Shown here: in pieces, positions 36,666 to 44,747 of the stretch
Layout: each line of letters opens with the position of its first letter
Position numbering within the stretch: the first letter of the stretch is position 1
NCBI RefSeq assembly: GCF_018417535.1
Contig: NZ_CP070978.1
Location: forward strand, 1-64,000
DNA length: 64,000 bases
Source: Burkholderia pyrrocinia
GTDB lineage: Bacteria > Pseudomonadota > Gammaproteobacteria > Burkholderiales > Burkholderiaceae
Direction of reading: 5' to 3'
Notes under the pieces: generated by a model
What the model was told of the DNA's origin: nothing
Seen by the model: the letters and a program-made list of their open reading frames with translations, nothing else
Databases searched by the model: none
Made by a program: the position numbers and the translations under genes

Positions 36666-36681
36666 GGATCGAGCGGAAATA

Positions 36682-36716
36682 CAAAAACTGCGCCCCTGGT
36701 TTCCCGGAGGCGCAGT
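36682..36716 (-). terminator. Terminator of the PstS-like gene
   Basis: Read on the minus strand, ACTGCGCC and GGCGCAGT form an 8-bp stem around a 14-base GC-rich loop, followed by TTTTTG. It starts 34 bases after the stop codon of the PstS-like gene. Confidence 0.8.
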
Positions 36717-36749
36717 CGAGTCAGCTGCGGACCATACAGTCCGAACCGC

Positions 36750-38042
36750 TTAACGACCGGTGACCGTGCCCGTACAGACGCTCGCGTTGCCGATGTCGAG
36801 GTTGCCGCCGTTCACGTTGCTGAGGAAGTCGTTCGAAATTTCCGTCCGGTAGTTCGACGGAACCGTGTCGAAGCCGTTGCCGTGAACGATCGATGCGAAG
36901 CTGGCATTCGTGTAGTGGCTGTTCAGGAAGTCATGCACAGCCGTCTTGACCGTTGCGTCCTTGTAGCACTGGCTCAGGATGATCTGGCTCGTGCCCGAAA
37001 CCGGATAGCCCGATGCCGGATTGCCAGCGGCCGGCACCCAGTTCGCCGGGTTCGACGCGCGCGCGCCAGTCGGCGGGGTAACGGAACCCAGCGCCGTCGA
37101 TGCATTGGCATACGTCGGCGCGTAGTACGTGCCGTTCGTCTTGTTCACGAGGCTCGCCACCGGAAGTTGCAGCGCGCCGGCCGGCGTCACGACCGTGCTC
37201 GACGGCGCGAGGAACGTGTTCGTGTAGTCCGGGCTCAGGTAAGCGACCGCAGCACCGGTGGAAGCCGACAGCGCGTTGCGCACGCCGCCGCTGCCCGAAG
37301 CCGCAGTGAAGTTCGACGGTACGACGCCGCCCGGGAACGATGCCGTGAACGTCAGCGAGTCGACGAACGTCACGCCCGTAGCCGTATTGGCAGTCGTACA
37401 GACAGCTGCCAGGTGACGGGTCAGCAGTTCGGTCGTACCGCTGCCGTCCGAACGATAGATGACTTTGATCGGCGCGTTCGTCGTATAGACCGCGGTCGTT
37501 TCCGGATTCGTGACCTGGTTCCAGTTCGTCAGCTTGCCCGAGAAGATTCCGCACAGATCGTCGTCGTTCAGCGCGATGCTATGCGCCTGCCCCGGCGTTG
37601 TTTGCGGCGTCGTCGTGCTCGTCACGGCCGGGCCGTTGACGACCGGCACCGTGATCGGCGTGACGACGTACGGGATCTGGATCAGCGGGCCGTTGGTCGC
37701 GCCGAGGCCGGCCTTGTACGACGTGAGCTGGGCGGTCGACAGTGCGGCATCGCTGTTCGCGAAGTGGACCGTGCCCGTGACACCGGCACCGAAGAACGTC
37801 GGCTGGTTGTTCAGGAATGCGTTCTGGCCTGCGCCCGAACCCACCGAGAAATACGTGAACGAACCTTCGGCCGTACCGAACAGGCCGATTTCGGTCGCGC
37901 TGTTGCCGATCGCGCCGATGGTCGGGGCGACGAGCGACGAACCGCCGCCTTGCACGTTCGGCGAGGCCATCGCGGCCGTGGCGCCCAGACCGGAAACGAG
38001 GAGAGCGAGGACTTGACAGATCTTGCGCTTGCTGGATTTCAT
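36750..38042 (-). CDS. Secreted PstS/DING-like phosphate-binding protein
   Basis: This 430-aa protein has a Sec signal peptide (LALLVSGLGATAAMA, cleaved near residue 26). The phosphate-loop pattern of PstS/DING proteins follows: GGGSSLVAP at the mature N-terminus, SVGSGAGQNAF, and IYRSDGSGTTELL. Mature proteins of this type bind phosphate in the periplasm or are exported; a P. aeruginosa DING protein is known to leave the cell through the Hxc type II system. No pstCAB transporter genes are present, which favours a secreted or surface protein over an ABC-transporter subunit. The start at 38042 follows AAGGAA. Type II secretion genes lie immediately beyond it, so it is a prime candidate cargo. 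Confidence 0.85.
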   Translation of the reverse strand: MKSSKRKICQVLALLVSGLGATAAMASPNVQGGGSSLVAPTIGAIGNSATEIGLFGTAEGSFTYFSVGSGAGQNAFLNNQPTFFGAGVTGTVHFANSDAALSTAQLTSYKAGLGATNGPLIQIPYVVTPITVPVVNGPAVTSTTTPQTTPGQAHSIALNDDDLCGIFSGKLTNWNQVTNPETTAVYTTNAPIKVIYRSDGSGTTELLTRHLAAVCTTANTATGVTFVDSLTFTASFPGGVVPSNFTAASGSGGVRNALSASTGAAVAYLSPDYTNTFLAPSSTVVTPAGALQLPVASLVNKTNGTYYAPTYANASTALGSVTPPTGARASNPANWVPAAGNPASGYPVSGTSQIILSQCYKDATVKTAVHDFLNSHYTNASFASIVHGNGFDTVPSNYRTEISNDFLSNVNGGNLDIGNASVCTGTVTGR

Positions 38043-38240
38043 GAGAAATTTCCTTGAACGAAGATAAACGGGAACCCCTGCTACTGCGGTTGGAATGCTT
38101 ATGGACCGCCGGGTAAATGTAGGGGGAAATCCGTATGACGCGTGTGAATTTTTCATAACGAATGGTGCGTAACATTTTCATCGAATAATCCATTGCGTTA
38201 TTCGGATTGATAAAGAGGCGATTTAGTCGATATCCAATGT

Positions 38241-38330
38241 GTGCCGGAATTACCAGATGTTGAGATTGCACCGTGGAGCGTTGCTGCTCGCCTTCGAGCA
38301 GACGTGGACGGGGTGCTGGGGCGCGTTTTC
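38241..38330 (+). pseudogene. Possible fragment of a formamidopyrimidine-DNA glycosylase N-terminus
   Basis: A GTG-started frame reads VPELPDVEI. This is close to the PELP(E/D)VE active-site start that defines Fpg/MutM and Nei proteins, where the proline after the initiator is catalytic. The sequence then loses resemblance and continues as an 80-codon frame ending near 38483. It could be the stub of a deleted gene or a chance match of seven or eight residues. Confidence 0.25.
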
Positions 38331-38612
38331 GCGCGTCACACGGACGCCGCCCGGCATGAGGTGCCGCGCTATAGCAACTCCAAGTCAGTTTCGTGGCGAA
38401 TGCTACGGAACATTTCTTCCAGAAACGGATTAGCCCTCTGTCGAGACATTCCTGAAATTTATCGAATGTGTTTTATAAAATAACGCTGATTCGCGTGCGC
38501 CTGATCGTTAATGCTTGAATGACCTCCGGCGCGATCCGGAATGAAATCGTTTTTCCGATATAAGAATAACGACCGAAAGTAATAAACCCTGCCCAAAAAG
38601 GTAGCCCAACAT

Positions 38613-38630
38613 CCGTCACAAATTTGCGCC
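38613..38630 (+). promoter_or_regulatory. PHO-box-like site before gspF
   Basis: CCGTCAC-AAAT-TTGCGCC matches the PHO consensus well in the first heptamer and spacer (9 of 11) but poorly in the second heptamer. It lies 90 bp before the gspF start. The match is weak on its own; the support comes from its position matching the other sites. Confidence 0.35.
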
Positions 38631-38719
38631 GGTTCGCTCCTTAGTCTTCCCCGGCGACTCCGTCCGGCGCGTTGCGCGACGTCGTCGGAAAGTCCTACGC
38701 GTGACACGAGGGCACAGAC

Positions 38720-39937
38720 ATGTCGGCATTCCGCTACGAAGCGATCGATCCCACCGGCCGCACGCTGAAAGGCGTGCTCGAAGCCGACAGCGCGCGCGCC
38801 GGGCGCAGTCATCTGCGCACGCAGGGGCTCACGCCGCTCGTCGTCGAACTCGCCGGGCAACGCCAGCACGGCGAGCGTCGTCAACGCCTGTCGCTCGGCC
38901 GCAAGCTGTCGCAGCGCGAGCAGGCGATCCTCACGCGCCAGCTCGCGAGCCTGCTGATCGCGGGGCTGCCGCTCGACGAATCGTTGTCGGTGCTGAGCGA
39001 GCAGGCCGAGCGCGAATACCTGCGCGAGCTGATGGCGTCGATCCGCGCGGAAGTCGTCGGCGGGCATTCGTTCGCGAATGCGCTCGGCCAGCACCCGCGC
39101 GATTTTCCCGACATCTATCGCGCGCTCGTCGCGGCCGGCGAGCACACGGGCAAGCTCGGCGTCGTGCTGTCGCGCCTGGCCGACTACATCGAACAGAGCA
39201 ACGCGCTGAAGCAGAAGATCCTGCTCGCGTTCACGTATCCGGGCATCGTCACGCTGATCGCGTTCGGCATCGTCACGTTCCTGTTGAGCTACGTGGTGCC
39301 GCAGGTGGCAAACGTGTTCACCAGCACGAAGCAGCAGTTGCCGACGCTGACGGTCGTGATGATGGCGTTGTCCGATTTCGTGCGGCACTGGTGGTGGGCG
39401 TCTCTTCTCGCGACGGTCGCGATCGTCTTCGCAATCCGCAAGGTGCTGTCTCAGGAAGGGCCGCGGCTCAGGTTCGATCACTGGCTGCTGACCGCGCCGC
39501 TCGCCGGCAAGCTCGTGCGCGGCTACAACACGGTGCGCTTCGCGAGCACGCTCGGCATCCTGACGGCCGCCGGCGTGCCGATCCTGCGCGCATTGCAGGC
39601 GGCCGGCGAGACGCTGTCGAACCGCGCGATGAGCGCGAACGTCGACGATGCGATCGTGCGCGTTCGGGAAGGCACGGCGCTGTCGCGCGCGCTGGCCCAT
39701 ACGAAGACGTTCCCGCCGGTGCTCGTGCACCTGATCCGCTCGGGCGAGGCGACCGGCGACGTGACGACGATGCTCGATCGCGCATCCGAAGGCGAATCGC
39801 GCGAGCTGGAGCGTCGCACGATGTTCCTGACGAGCCTGCTCGAGCCGCTGCTGATCCTCGCGATGGGCGGCGTCGTGCTCGTAATCGTACTCGCGGTGAT
39901 GATGCCGATCATCGAGCTGAACAACATGGTGCAGTGA
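38720..39937 (+). CDS. gspF: Type II secretion inner-membrane platform protein GspF
   Basis: The 405-aa protein has the two repeated GspF/PilC domains with three membrane helices (about residues 165-190, 215-240 and 370-395). Typical stretches are LTRQLASLLIAGLPLDESL, ALVAAGEHTGKLGVVLSRLADYIE, and its second copy LIRSGEATGDVTTMLDRASE. It forms the inner-membrane base for the pseudopilus with the GspE ATPase, which is not encoded in this window. It starts at an ATG after GAGGG and converges with gspC, which ends 8 bp away. Confidence 0.93.
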   Translation: MSAFRYEAIDPTGRTLKGVLEADSARAGRSHLRTQGLTPLVVELAGQRQHGERRQRLSLGRKLSQREQAILTRQLASLLIAGLPLDESLSVLSEQAEREYLRELMASIRAEVVGGHSFANALGQHPRDFPDIYRALVAAGEHTGKLGVVLSRLADYIEQSNALKQKILLAFTYPGIVTLIAFGIVTFLLSYVVPQVANVFTSTKQQLPTLTVVMMALSDFVRHWWWASLLATVAIVFAIRKVLSQEGPRLRFDHWLLTAPLAGKLVRGYNTVRFASTLGILTAAGVPILRALQAAGETLSNRAMSANVDDAIVRVREGTALSRALAHTKTFPPVLVHLIRSGEATGDVTTMLDRASEGESRELERRTMFLTSLLEPLLILAMGGVVLVIVLAVMMPIIELNNMVQ

Positions 39938-39945
39938 TACGCGGC

Positions 39946-40392
39946 TCAGCGCACGAACGCGTTCGCCTTCTCCGCGGCAGGCAGTGCGATCTCGCGCTGC
40001 AGGCCGTTGCGATCGACGACGATCGAGCGCGCGCGAACTTCGGCCAGCTTCGCGGCTTCGCCGATCGCCGCGCCGAGCGACACGACGCGCGACGCGTCGC
40101 CGCCGATGCTGACGATCGCGGCCGCGCGGCGCGCATCGAACGCGAGTACGCCGAGCAACTGGATCGCATCGCGGCCGTTGTCCGGTTTTGCGCCGAAGAG
40201 CTGCGCGCTCGCGGTGACGTCGAACGGCGCGGGCGGTGCGACAGGCGAAGGTGCCGGCGCATCGGACACGCTCAGCAAACGCACGGCCCACAGCGAGACG
40301 GCGACGAGCGCCGCGCCGGAAGCGAGTGTCGCGACAAGCGGCAGGAGATCGGCGCGGGACGGAACGAAGCGGAGCAGGGCGAACGGTTTCAT
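39946..40392 (-). CDS. gspC: Type II secretion inner-membrane linker GspC
   Basis: This 148-aa protein has one membrane helix near the N-terminus (LVATLASGAALVAVSLWAVRLL), a proline-rich linker, and the periplasmic HR domain (ASAQLFGAKP...IQLLGVLAFDARRAAAIVSIGG). GspC links the inner-membrane platform to the secretin GspD. No PDZ or coiled-coil tail follows, so it is a short form. It lies on the opposite strand to its neighbours gspF and gspG, an unusual arrangement. The ATG at 40392 was chosen because it places the helix near the start. Confidence 0.8.
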   Translation of the reverse strand: MKPFALLRFVPSRADLLPLVATLASGAALVAVSLWAVRLLSVSDAPAPSPVAPPAPFDVTASAQLFGAKPDNGRDAIQLLGVLAFDARRAAAIVSIGGDASRVVSLGAAIGEAAKLAEVRARSIVVDRNGLQREIALPAAEKANAFVR

Positions 40393-40453
40393 GGCGACAG
40401 GTCGGTGCGATGGACGAAAGACGATTTCCATTCTTTGATGAAAGGGTGAATGC

Positions 40454-40936
40454 ATGATGACGGGCCACGACGAAACCCGAACGTCGCGCGCAGGCGAGCC
40501 GCATGAAAACGCACGCCGCCGCACGCAACGCGGCTTCACGCTGATCGAGATCATGGTGGTCGTCGCGATCCTCGGGATTCTTGCCGCGCTGATCGTGCCG
40601 AAGATCATGAGCCGGCCGGACGAAGCGCGCCGCATCGCCGCGAAGCAGGACATCGGCACGATGATGCAGTCGCTGAACCTGTATCGCCTCGACAACGGCC
40701 GCTATCCGTCGCAGGAGCAGGGGCTGATCGCGCTGGTGCAGAAGCCGGCGGTCGACCCGGTGCCGAACAACTGGAAGGACGGCGGTTATCTGGAACGGTT
40801 GCCGAAAGATTCGTGGGGCAACGCGTATCAATACCTGAATCCGGGCGCGCACGGCGCGATCGACGTGTTCAGCTACGGCGCGGACGGCAAGCCGGGCGGC
40901 GAGGGGAACGATGCGGACATCGGTTCGTGGCAGTAA
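40454..40936 (+). CDS. gspG: Type II secretion major pseudopilin GspG
   Basis: The 160-aa protein has a prepilin leader ending QRG|FTLIEIMVVVAILGILAALIVPKIM. The calcium-binding GspG end is also present: YPSQEQGLIALVQKP, GGYLERLPKDSWGNAYQYLNPG and FSYGADGKPGGEGNDADIGSW. It is the main subunit of the pseudopilus. Two start codons at 40454 and 40457 are equivalent. gspH follows 10 bases downstream. The leader is longer than usual (about 27 residues before the cleavage site). Confidence 0.95.
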   Translation: MMTGHDETRTSRAGEPHENARRRTQRGFTLIEIMVVVAILGILAALIVPKIMSRPDEARRIAAKQDIGTMMQSLNLYRLDNGRYPSQEQGLIALVQKPAVDPVPNNWKDGGYLERLPKDSWGNAYQYLNPGAHGAIDVFSYGADGKPGGEGNDADIGSWQ

Positions 40937-40946
40937 CGGCGCGCGC

Positions 40947-41444
40947 ATGACGCGCATGAAAGCACGGCAGCGATTGCGTCGAAGTCGCCACGCCGGCTTC
41001 ACGCTGCTGGAAATGCTCGTCGTGCTGTTGATCGTCGGGCTGCTGGTCGCGGTCGTGACGCTCGCGCCGTCGCGCAATCGCCGCACGGATCTGGCCGAGG
41101 AAGCGCAGCGGCTCGCGAACCTGCTCGAATCGGCAGGCGACGAAGCGCAGGTGCGGTCGATGCCGATTGCGTGGCAGCCGGTGGGCGGCGGCTACCGGTT
41201 CGTGCAGCGCACGGAAAGCGGCACCTGGGCGCCGATGACCGACGACCTGTATCGCGCGCGCCGCTGGGGCACCGAAGTCACGGGCGTGTCGGTGCGTTAT
41301 ACGGGCGGCGGCGAAGCGCCGTCGCGGATCGTGCTCGGCAGCGAAAGCATCGACGTGCCGGTGACGATCACGCTGTGGGCCGGTGATGTGCGGATGGCCG
41401 TCGTCGGTACGGGCATCGGCAACTTCGTCGTGCGCCGGCCATGA
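40947..41444 (+). CDS. gspH: Type II secretion minor pseudopilin GspH
   Basis: The 165-aa protein has the prepilin site AG|FTLLEMLVVLLIVGLLVAVVTL. The GspH pattern follows, with DLAEEAQRLANLLESAGDEAQVRSMPIAW and WAPMTDDLYRARRW. The ATG at 40947 was preferred to 40911, which would overlap gspG by 26 bases; a later ATG at 40956 is possible. No gspI or gspJ follows as in standard operons: those genes sit 25 kb upstream. Confidence 0.88.
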   Translation: MTRMKARQRLRRSRHAGFTLLEMLVVLLIVGLLVAVVTLAPSRNRRTDLAEEAQRLANLLESAGDEAQVRSMPIAWQPVGGGYRFVQRTESGTWAPMTDDLYRARRWGTEVTGVSVRYTGGGEAPSRIVLGSESIDVPVTITLWAGDVRMAVVGTGIGNFVVRRP

Positions 41445-41513
41445 ATCGCATGCGGGACCCGTAAGCGCGTGACGCTCGAAAGTGGTGCGTCGAATTGATT
41501 CGCGTGGCTGCAC

Positions 41514-41531
41514 GGTTCACCTGACTGTCAT
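41514..41531 (+). promoter_or_regulatory. PHO-box-like site before the vreA-like gene
   Basis: GGTTCAC-CTGA-CTGTCAT has a perfect second heptamer and a weak first one, with 11-bp spacing. It ends 100 bp before the start at 41631. A further half-site, CTGTCGT, follows at 41548-41554. Confidence 0.4.
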
Positions 41532-41630
41532 AGTGCCCGCCCACAATCTGTCGTTCGCTTGCGACGGAACCGCTCACGGGGGTGCGCATTCCGGCATGCA
41601 ACGTGCAACTCCACTTCCGTCCAGGGATTC

Positions 41631-42377
41631 ATGACTCGTTCACGGGCGCCGACCGGTGTCCTGGCGCTCGTCGCGTGGCTCGCGTTCGTCGTGCTGTGCA
41701 TGCGCGGCGTACAGGCGCAGGAGGCCGGCTCCATCGGTCGCCAGCCGGGCAGCGTGGTGCAGTTCGATCTGCCCGCGCAGCCGCTCGCGAAGACCTTGCA
41801 GGACTTCGCGCGGCTCACCGAACTGATCGTGCTGGCGCCGGCGCCGCTGCTCGACGGGCGCACGAGTGCGCCGGTCCAGGGCGAATTCGCGCCGCGCGAC
41901 GCGCTCGAGCGGATGCTGGCCGGAACGGGGTTGCGAGCGGAATTCTCGCGTCCGGACGAAGCGATCATCGTCGCGCAGCCGGCCGCCGAGATGGCGCCCG
42001 CGACGGCCGACACGCCGGCGGATGCGGCCTTGCCGATCGACGGGATCGGCGATTCCGGCGAGCGGCGCGCGTTCGCGGGCCTGCTGCAGGCGCATCTGAT
42101 CGATGCGCTGTGCGCGCAGCCGGCGGCAGTGCCGGGCAGCTATCGACTCGTCGCGCAGGTGCGCATCGACAACAGGGGGGCGGTGGTGGCGGTCAACATG
42201 GTGGCATCGAGCGGTTCGGCCGCCCGCGACGCGGCGGTGATGCGCGCGCTGCGCGCGCTGAAGCTGGACGATGGGCCGCCGGCGGATCTGCCGCAGCCGG
42301 TCACGATCCTGTTGCGGCCGGCCGGCAATGGCGTGCATTTCCGCTGTCCGGCGCCGCAGCCGGCCGTTCGGGGCTAG
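41631..42377 (+). CDS. STN-domain and TonB-like signalling protein (VreA-like)
   Basis: This 248-aa periplasmic protein has a signal peptide or anchor (VLALVAWLAFVVLCMRGVQA) and an STN domain (VQFDLPAQPLAKTLQDFARLTEL...ALERMLAGTGLRAEF). The C-terminal domain resembles the end of TonB (YRLVAQVRIDNRGAVVAVNMV...AVMRALRAL). There is no outer-membrane barrel, unlike FecA-type receptors. This is the design of P. aeruginosa VreA, which works with VreI and VreR in the PUMA3 cell-surface-signalling system. The sigma and anti-sigma genes follow, 6 bp and then 11 bp apart. The start at 41631 follows CAGGGA. Confidence 0.8.
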   Translation: MTRSRAPTGVLALVAWLAFVVLCMRGVQAQEAGSIGRQPGSVVQFDLPAQPLAKTLQDFARLTELIVLAPAPLLDGRTSAPVQGEFAPRDALERMLAGTGLRAEFSRPDEAIIVAQPAAEMAPATADTPADAALPIDGIGDSGERRAFAGLLQAHLIDALCAQPAAVPGSYRLVAQVRIDNRGAVVAVNMVASSGSAARDAAVMRALRALKLDDGPPADLPQPVTILLRPAGNGVHFRCPAPQPAVRG

Positions 42378-42383
42378 GCCGCG

Positions 42384-42935
42384 ATGACCGACAGCAACCG
42401 CACCGGGCTCAGGAAACTGCTGGCGTCGCGCTACGCGTACCTGGTCAGGCGCCTCGAACGCGTGACGGGGTCGAAGGACGGCGCCGCCGATGCACTGCAC
42501 GAAACCTGGCTGCGCCTCGAGAACGCGAACGTTTCCACGCAGGTGACGAATGCAGACGCCTATATCCTCGGGATGGCGAACAATGTCGCGATCGACCAGC
42601 ATCGCCGCGAACGGCGCCATCTGCACGACGACGACGTCGAGACGCTGCTCGAGATGCCCGACGAACTGGCCGATCCCGAGCGCATCGTCGCGGCGCGCCG
42701 CAAGGTCGATACACTGAAGGACGTGCTGCGCGGCCTGCCGCCGCGGCGCCGCGCGATCCTGCTGGCCGCCCGCGTGGACGGCCTGCTGAATCGCGAGATC
42801 GCCGAGCATTTCGGTATTTCGCTGCGGCTCGTCGAAAGCGAGCTGAGCGCGGCGATGAAGTACTGCCTGCAACGCATGCAGGAAGAAGACGGTGATTCGT
42901 ACACGGGTTCGCGAGGCGGCCCGCGCAAATTTTGA
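42384..42935 (+). CDS. ECF sigma factor (FecI/VreI-like)
   Basis: The 183-aa protein has the sigma-2 region (KDGAADALHETWLRLE...DAYILGMANNVAIDQHRRERR) and sigma-4 region (LRGLPPRRRAILLAARVDGLLNREIAEHFGISLRLVESEL). It would recruit RNA polymerase to genes of this locus when its FecR-type partner releases or activates it. It sits between the STN protein gene and the anti-sigma gene. From the P. aeruginosa system, expected targets are type II secretion, adhesin and ExbB/D/TonB genes. The promoter sequence it recognises cannot be read here. Confidence 0.9.
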   Translation: MTDSNRTGLRKLLASRYAYLVRRLERVTGSKDGAADALHETWLRLENANVSTQVTNADAYILGMANNVAIDQHRRERRHLHDDDVETLLEMPDELADPERIVAARRKVDTLKDVLRGLPPRRRAILLAARVDGLLNREIAEHFGISLRLVESELSAAMKYCLQRMQEEDGDSYTGSRGGPRKF

Positions 42936-42946
42936 GTATCCGGACG

Positions 42947-43942
42947 ATGACGAAAGCCCAGGCCGAACCTGCCCACGACGAACTCGACGAAGCGAGTGCG
43001 TGGCTGCTGCGTCTGCGCTCGGGGGACGCGAGCCAGGCCGAAGCCGACGCGTTCGAGCGCTGGTGCGCCGATCGTCCGCAGGCCGCCGATCTGCTGCGCG
43101 ACACCTGGAGTTCGCTGCGCACGGCCGCGACCGAACTCGCGCACGAGGAACGCACGGCCGCTGCCTGGGCAAACGTTGCGAAGCGCGAGCGCACGATGCG
43201 CACCGGGCGGCGCGCGTTCATCGGCTTCGCGGTCGCGGCCGGCGCGTCGTGGCTCGCGTTGCGCCCGCCGATGGAATTGTGGCCTTCGCTCGGCGATCTC
43301 GCGGCCGATTACCACACCGGCACGGGCGAGCAGCGCAGCATCGCGCTGTCGTCGCGCGTGACGGTCGAGCTGAATACGCAGACGCGCGTCGACGTGCTGC
43401 CGGCGAGCGATGCCGCGCACGGCGTCGAAGTCGTCGCGGGCGAAGCGGAAATCGACGCGGCCGTGCCGCCGGCGGGCCGCGCGACGCCGATCCAGCCCGT
43501 CACCGTGGTCGCGGGCGGCGGTCGCATGCAGGCGACCGTCGCGCGTTTCAATGTGCGGCGCACGGGCTCGCAGGTCTGCGTGACCTGCCTGTCGGGCACG
43601 GTCGCGCTCGAGCATCCGCGCGGCGCGCGCACGCTGACGGCCGACGATCAGGTGGTCTACGACGATCGCGGCGTGCAGCCGGTGTCGCGGATCGATCCGG
43701 GCGCGGTCAGCGCATGGCGGCGCGGCATGCTGGTGTTCAACGGCGTGCCGCTCGCGGATGTCGTCGACGAGATCAACCGCTACCGGCGCGGCAGGGTGAT
43801 CCTGCGCCGCGCGTCGCTCGGTGCGAACCGGATGCAGGCGCAGTTCCCGATCACGCGGCTCGACGACGTGATCGACATGGTCGGGCGCCTGTATGGCGCG
43901 CACATCACGCGTTTGCCCGGCAATATCGTGCTGCTGAGCTGA
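42947..43942 (+). CDS. FecR-type anti-sigma factor (VreR-like)
   Basis: The 331-aa protein has an N-terminal cytosolic DUF4880 sigma-binding domain (SAWLLRLRSGDASQAEADAFERWCADRPQ), one membrane helix at about residues 89-108 (AFIGFAVAAGASWLAL), and a periplasmic FecR domain. It ends in a small STN-like domain (LVFNGVPLADVVDEINRY). It should hold or activate the upstream sigma factor according to a signal from the STN protein. The ATG at 42947 was preferred; a TTG at 42932 overlapping the sigma stop is an alternative. Confidence 0.88.
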   Translation: MTKAQAEPAHDELDEASAWLLRLRSGDASQAEADAFERWCADRPQAADLLRDTWSSLRTAATELAHEERTAAAWANVAKRERTMRTGRRAFIGFAVAAGASWLALRPPMELWPSLGDLAADYHTGTGEQRSIALSSRVTVELNTQTRVDVLPASDAAHGVEVVAGEAEIDAAVPPAGRATPIQPVTVVAGGGRMQATVARFNVRRTGSQVCVTCLSGTVALEHPRGARTLTADDQVVYDDRGVQPVSRIDPGAVSAWRRGMLVFNGVPLADVVDEINRYRRGRVILRRASLGANRMQAQFPITRLDDVIDMVGRLYGAHITRLPGNIVLLS

Positions 43943-44207
43943 CCGGCTTCCGGCGTTTTACTTCCCCGTCTTCCTGCCACGGGCGATTCATTCGCCTCCT
44001 TTTCGGCTGTCCGCGCGCTGCGGGTTACGGCCGTCCGATACGACCTGATCAATGAGGGCCGGCAAACGCCAGGCTGCCTTTCGTGGCGGCCCGGCGGGGC
44101 GTCGTCGGACCCGAGGCGTGGGTGGCAAGCGCCCCGGCCGCGCAGCGATGCGATGCGATGCGCGGTGCGGGGGATGTGTCGATGGAGCTTCGGGCGGTGG
44201 CGTGATC

Positions 44208-44468
44208 ATGAACGAATCGCAACGGGATGCGGATTCCGGCGACGCGAACACGCGCGCCGACGCGATCCGCGAGGGCGCGGTGCGCTGGCTGCTGTGGTTG
44301 CGCGCCGGCGATACGACGGAACACGAACTCGACGCTTTCGGGCGCTGGCGCGCGCAGAGCGACGAGCATGCGCGCACGGTCCGCGAACTGATCTGGATGT
44401 GGGCCGTGCTGGAGACGGTCGGCCGCCAGGAGCCGGGTGAGCCGGGCGGGTCGACGCGCACGCATTGA
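44208..44468 (+). CDS. Stand-alone DUF4880 (FecR N-terminal) domain protein
   Basis: The 86-aa protein holds only the sigma-binding part of FecR: EGAVRWLLWLRAGDTTEHELDAFGRWRAQSDEHARTVRELIWMW. This matches the same region of the FecR protein 265 bp upstream, position by position. The membrane helix and periplasmic part are absent. It could be a truncated duplicate or a soluble anti- or co-sigma factor. The frame is clean and ends naturally, which favours function. The GTG and ATG choices just upstream are uncertain. Confidence 0.55.
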   Translation: MNESQRDADSGDANTRADAIREGAVRWLLWLRAGDTTEHELDAFGRWRAQSDEHARTVRELIWMWAVLETVGRQEPGEPGGSTRTH

Positions 44469-44606
44469 CGCGGCGAGCGGCGCGGTGCGCATTTGCACGC
44501 GCCGGAATCGCGTTCACGCCGCGGCGCACGGGCGTTGCAAGAAAGTCTGCGGGTTACGCGGGCTCGCTTCGACCTTGTATACGAGAGAGCGAGGGGGCCG
44601 TGAAGA

Positions 44607-44648
44607 GGGGCTGTAGAGCGGGGGCTGTAGAGCTGGGGCTGTAGAGCG
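44607..44648. repeat. Three 14-bp tandem repeats
   Basis: Three exact-spaced copies of GGGGCTGTAGAGC(G/T) lie between the DUF4880 gene and the next, convergent gene. The repeats are nearly identical, which suggests recent expansion. No function is evident. Confidence 0.8.
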
Positions 44649-44747
44649 GGACCGGGGGCCGGGATCGGCCCCCGGATCGCCGTTCATGCAGGGGACGGCG
44701 TGCGGCGAGATCCTGCCGACCGGACCACGGAAGCCCGGATTCACGAT

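Larger units (their letters stand above)
36419..36749. other. 331-bp gap between convergent adhesin and PstS-like genes
   Basis: It holds the adhesin's 3' hairpin, a short vestige of a PstS-like N-terminus on the minus strand (36537-36665), and a strong minus-strand terminator (36682-36716). No intact gene is supported. Confidence 0.6.
38043..38719. other. 677-bp AT-richer divergent promoter region
   Basis: This gap between the PstS-like gene (minus) and gspF (plus) is clearly more AT-rich than its surroundings. It contains PHO-like half-sites on the minus strand near 38135-38161 (GCGTCAT and TCGTTAT), about 93 bp or more before the PstS-like start, and a plus-strand PHO-box candidate at 38613-38630. 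A short frame from 38241 begins with the MutM/Nei-type hallmark PELPDVE. No intact gene is supported. Confidence 0.5.

Noticed and set aside
36750..38042. The housekeeping phosphate ABC-transporter subunit PstS
   Set aside because: No pstC, pstA, pstB or phoU gene is adjacent, and the context is secretion and adhesion genes, so a secreted PstS/DING-like protein fits better.
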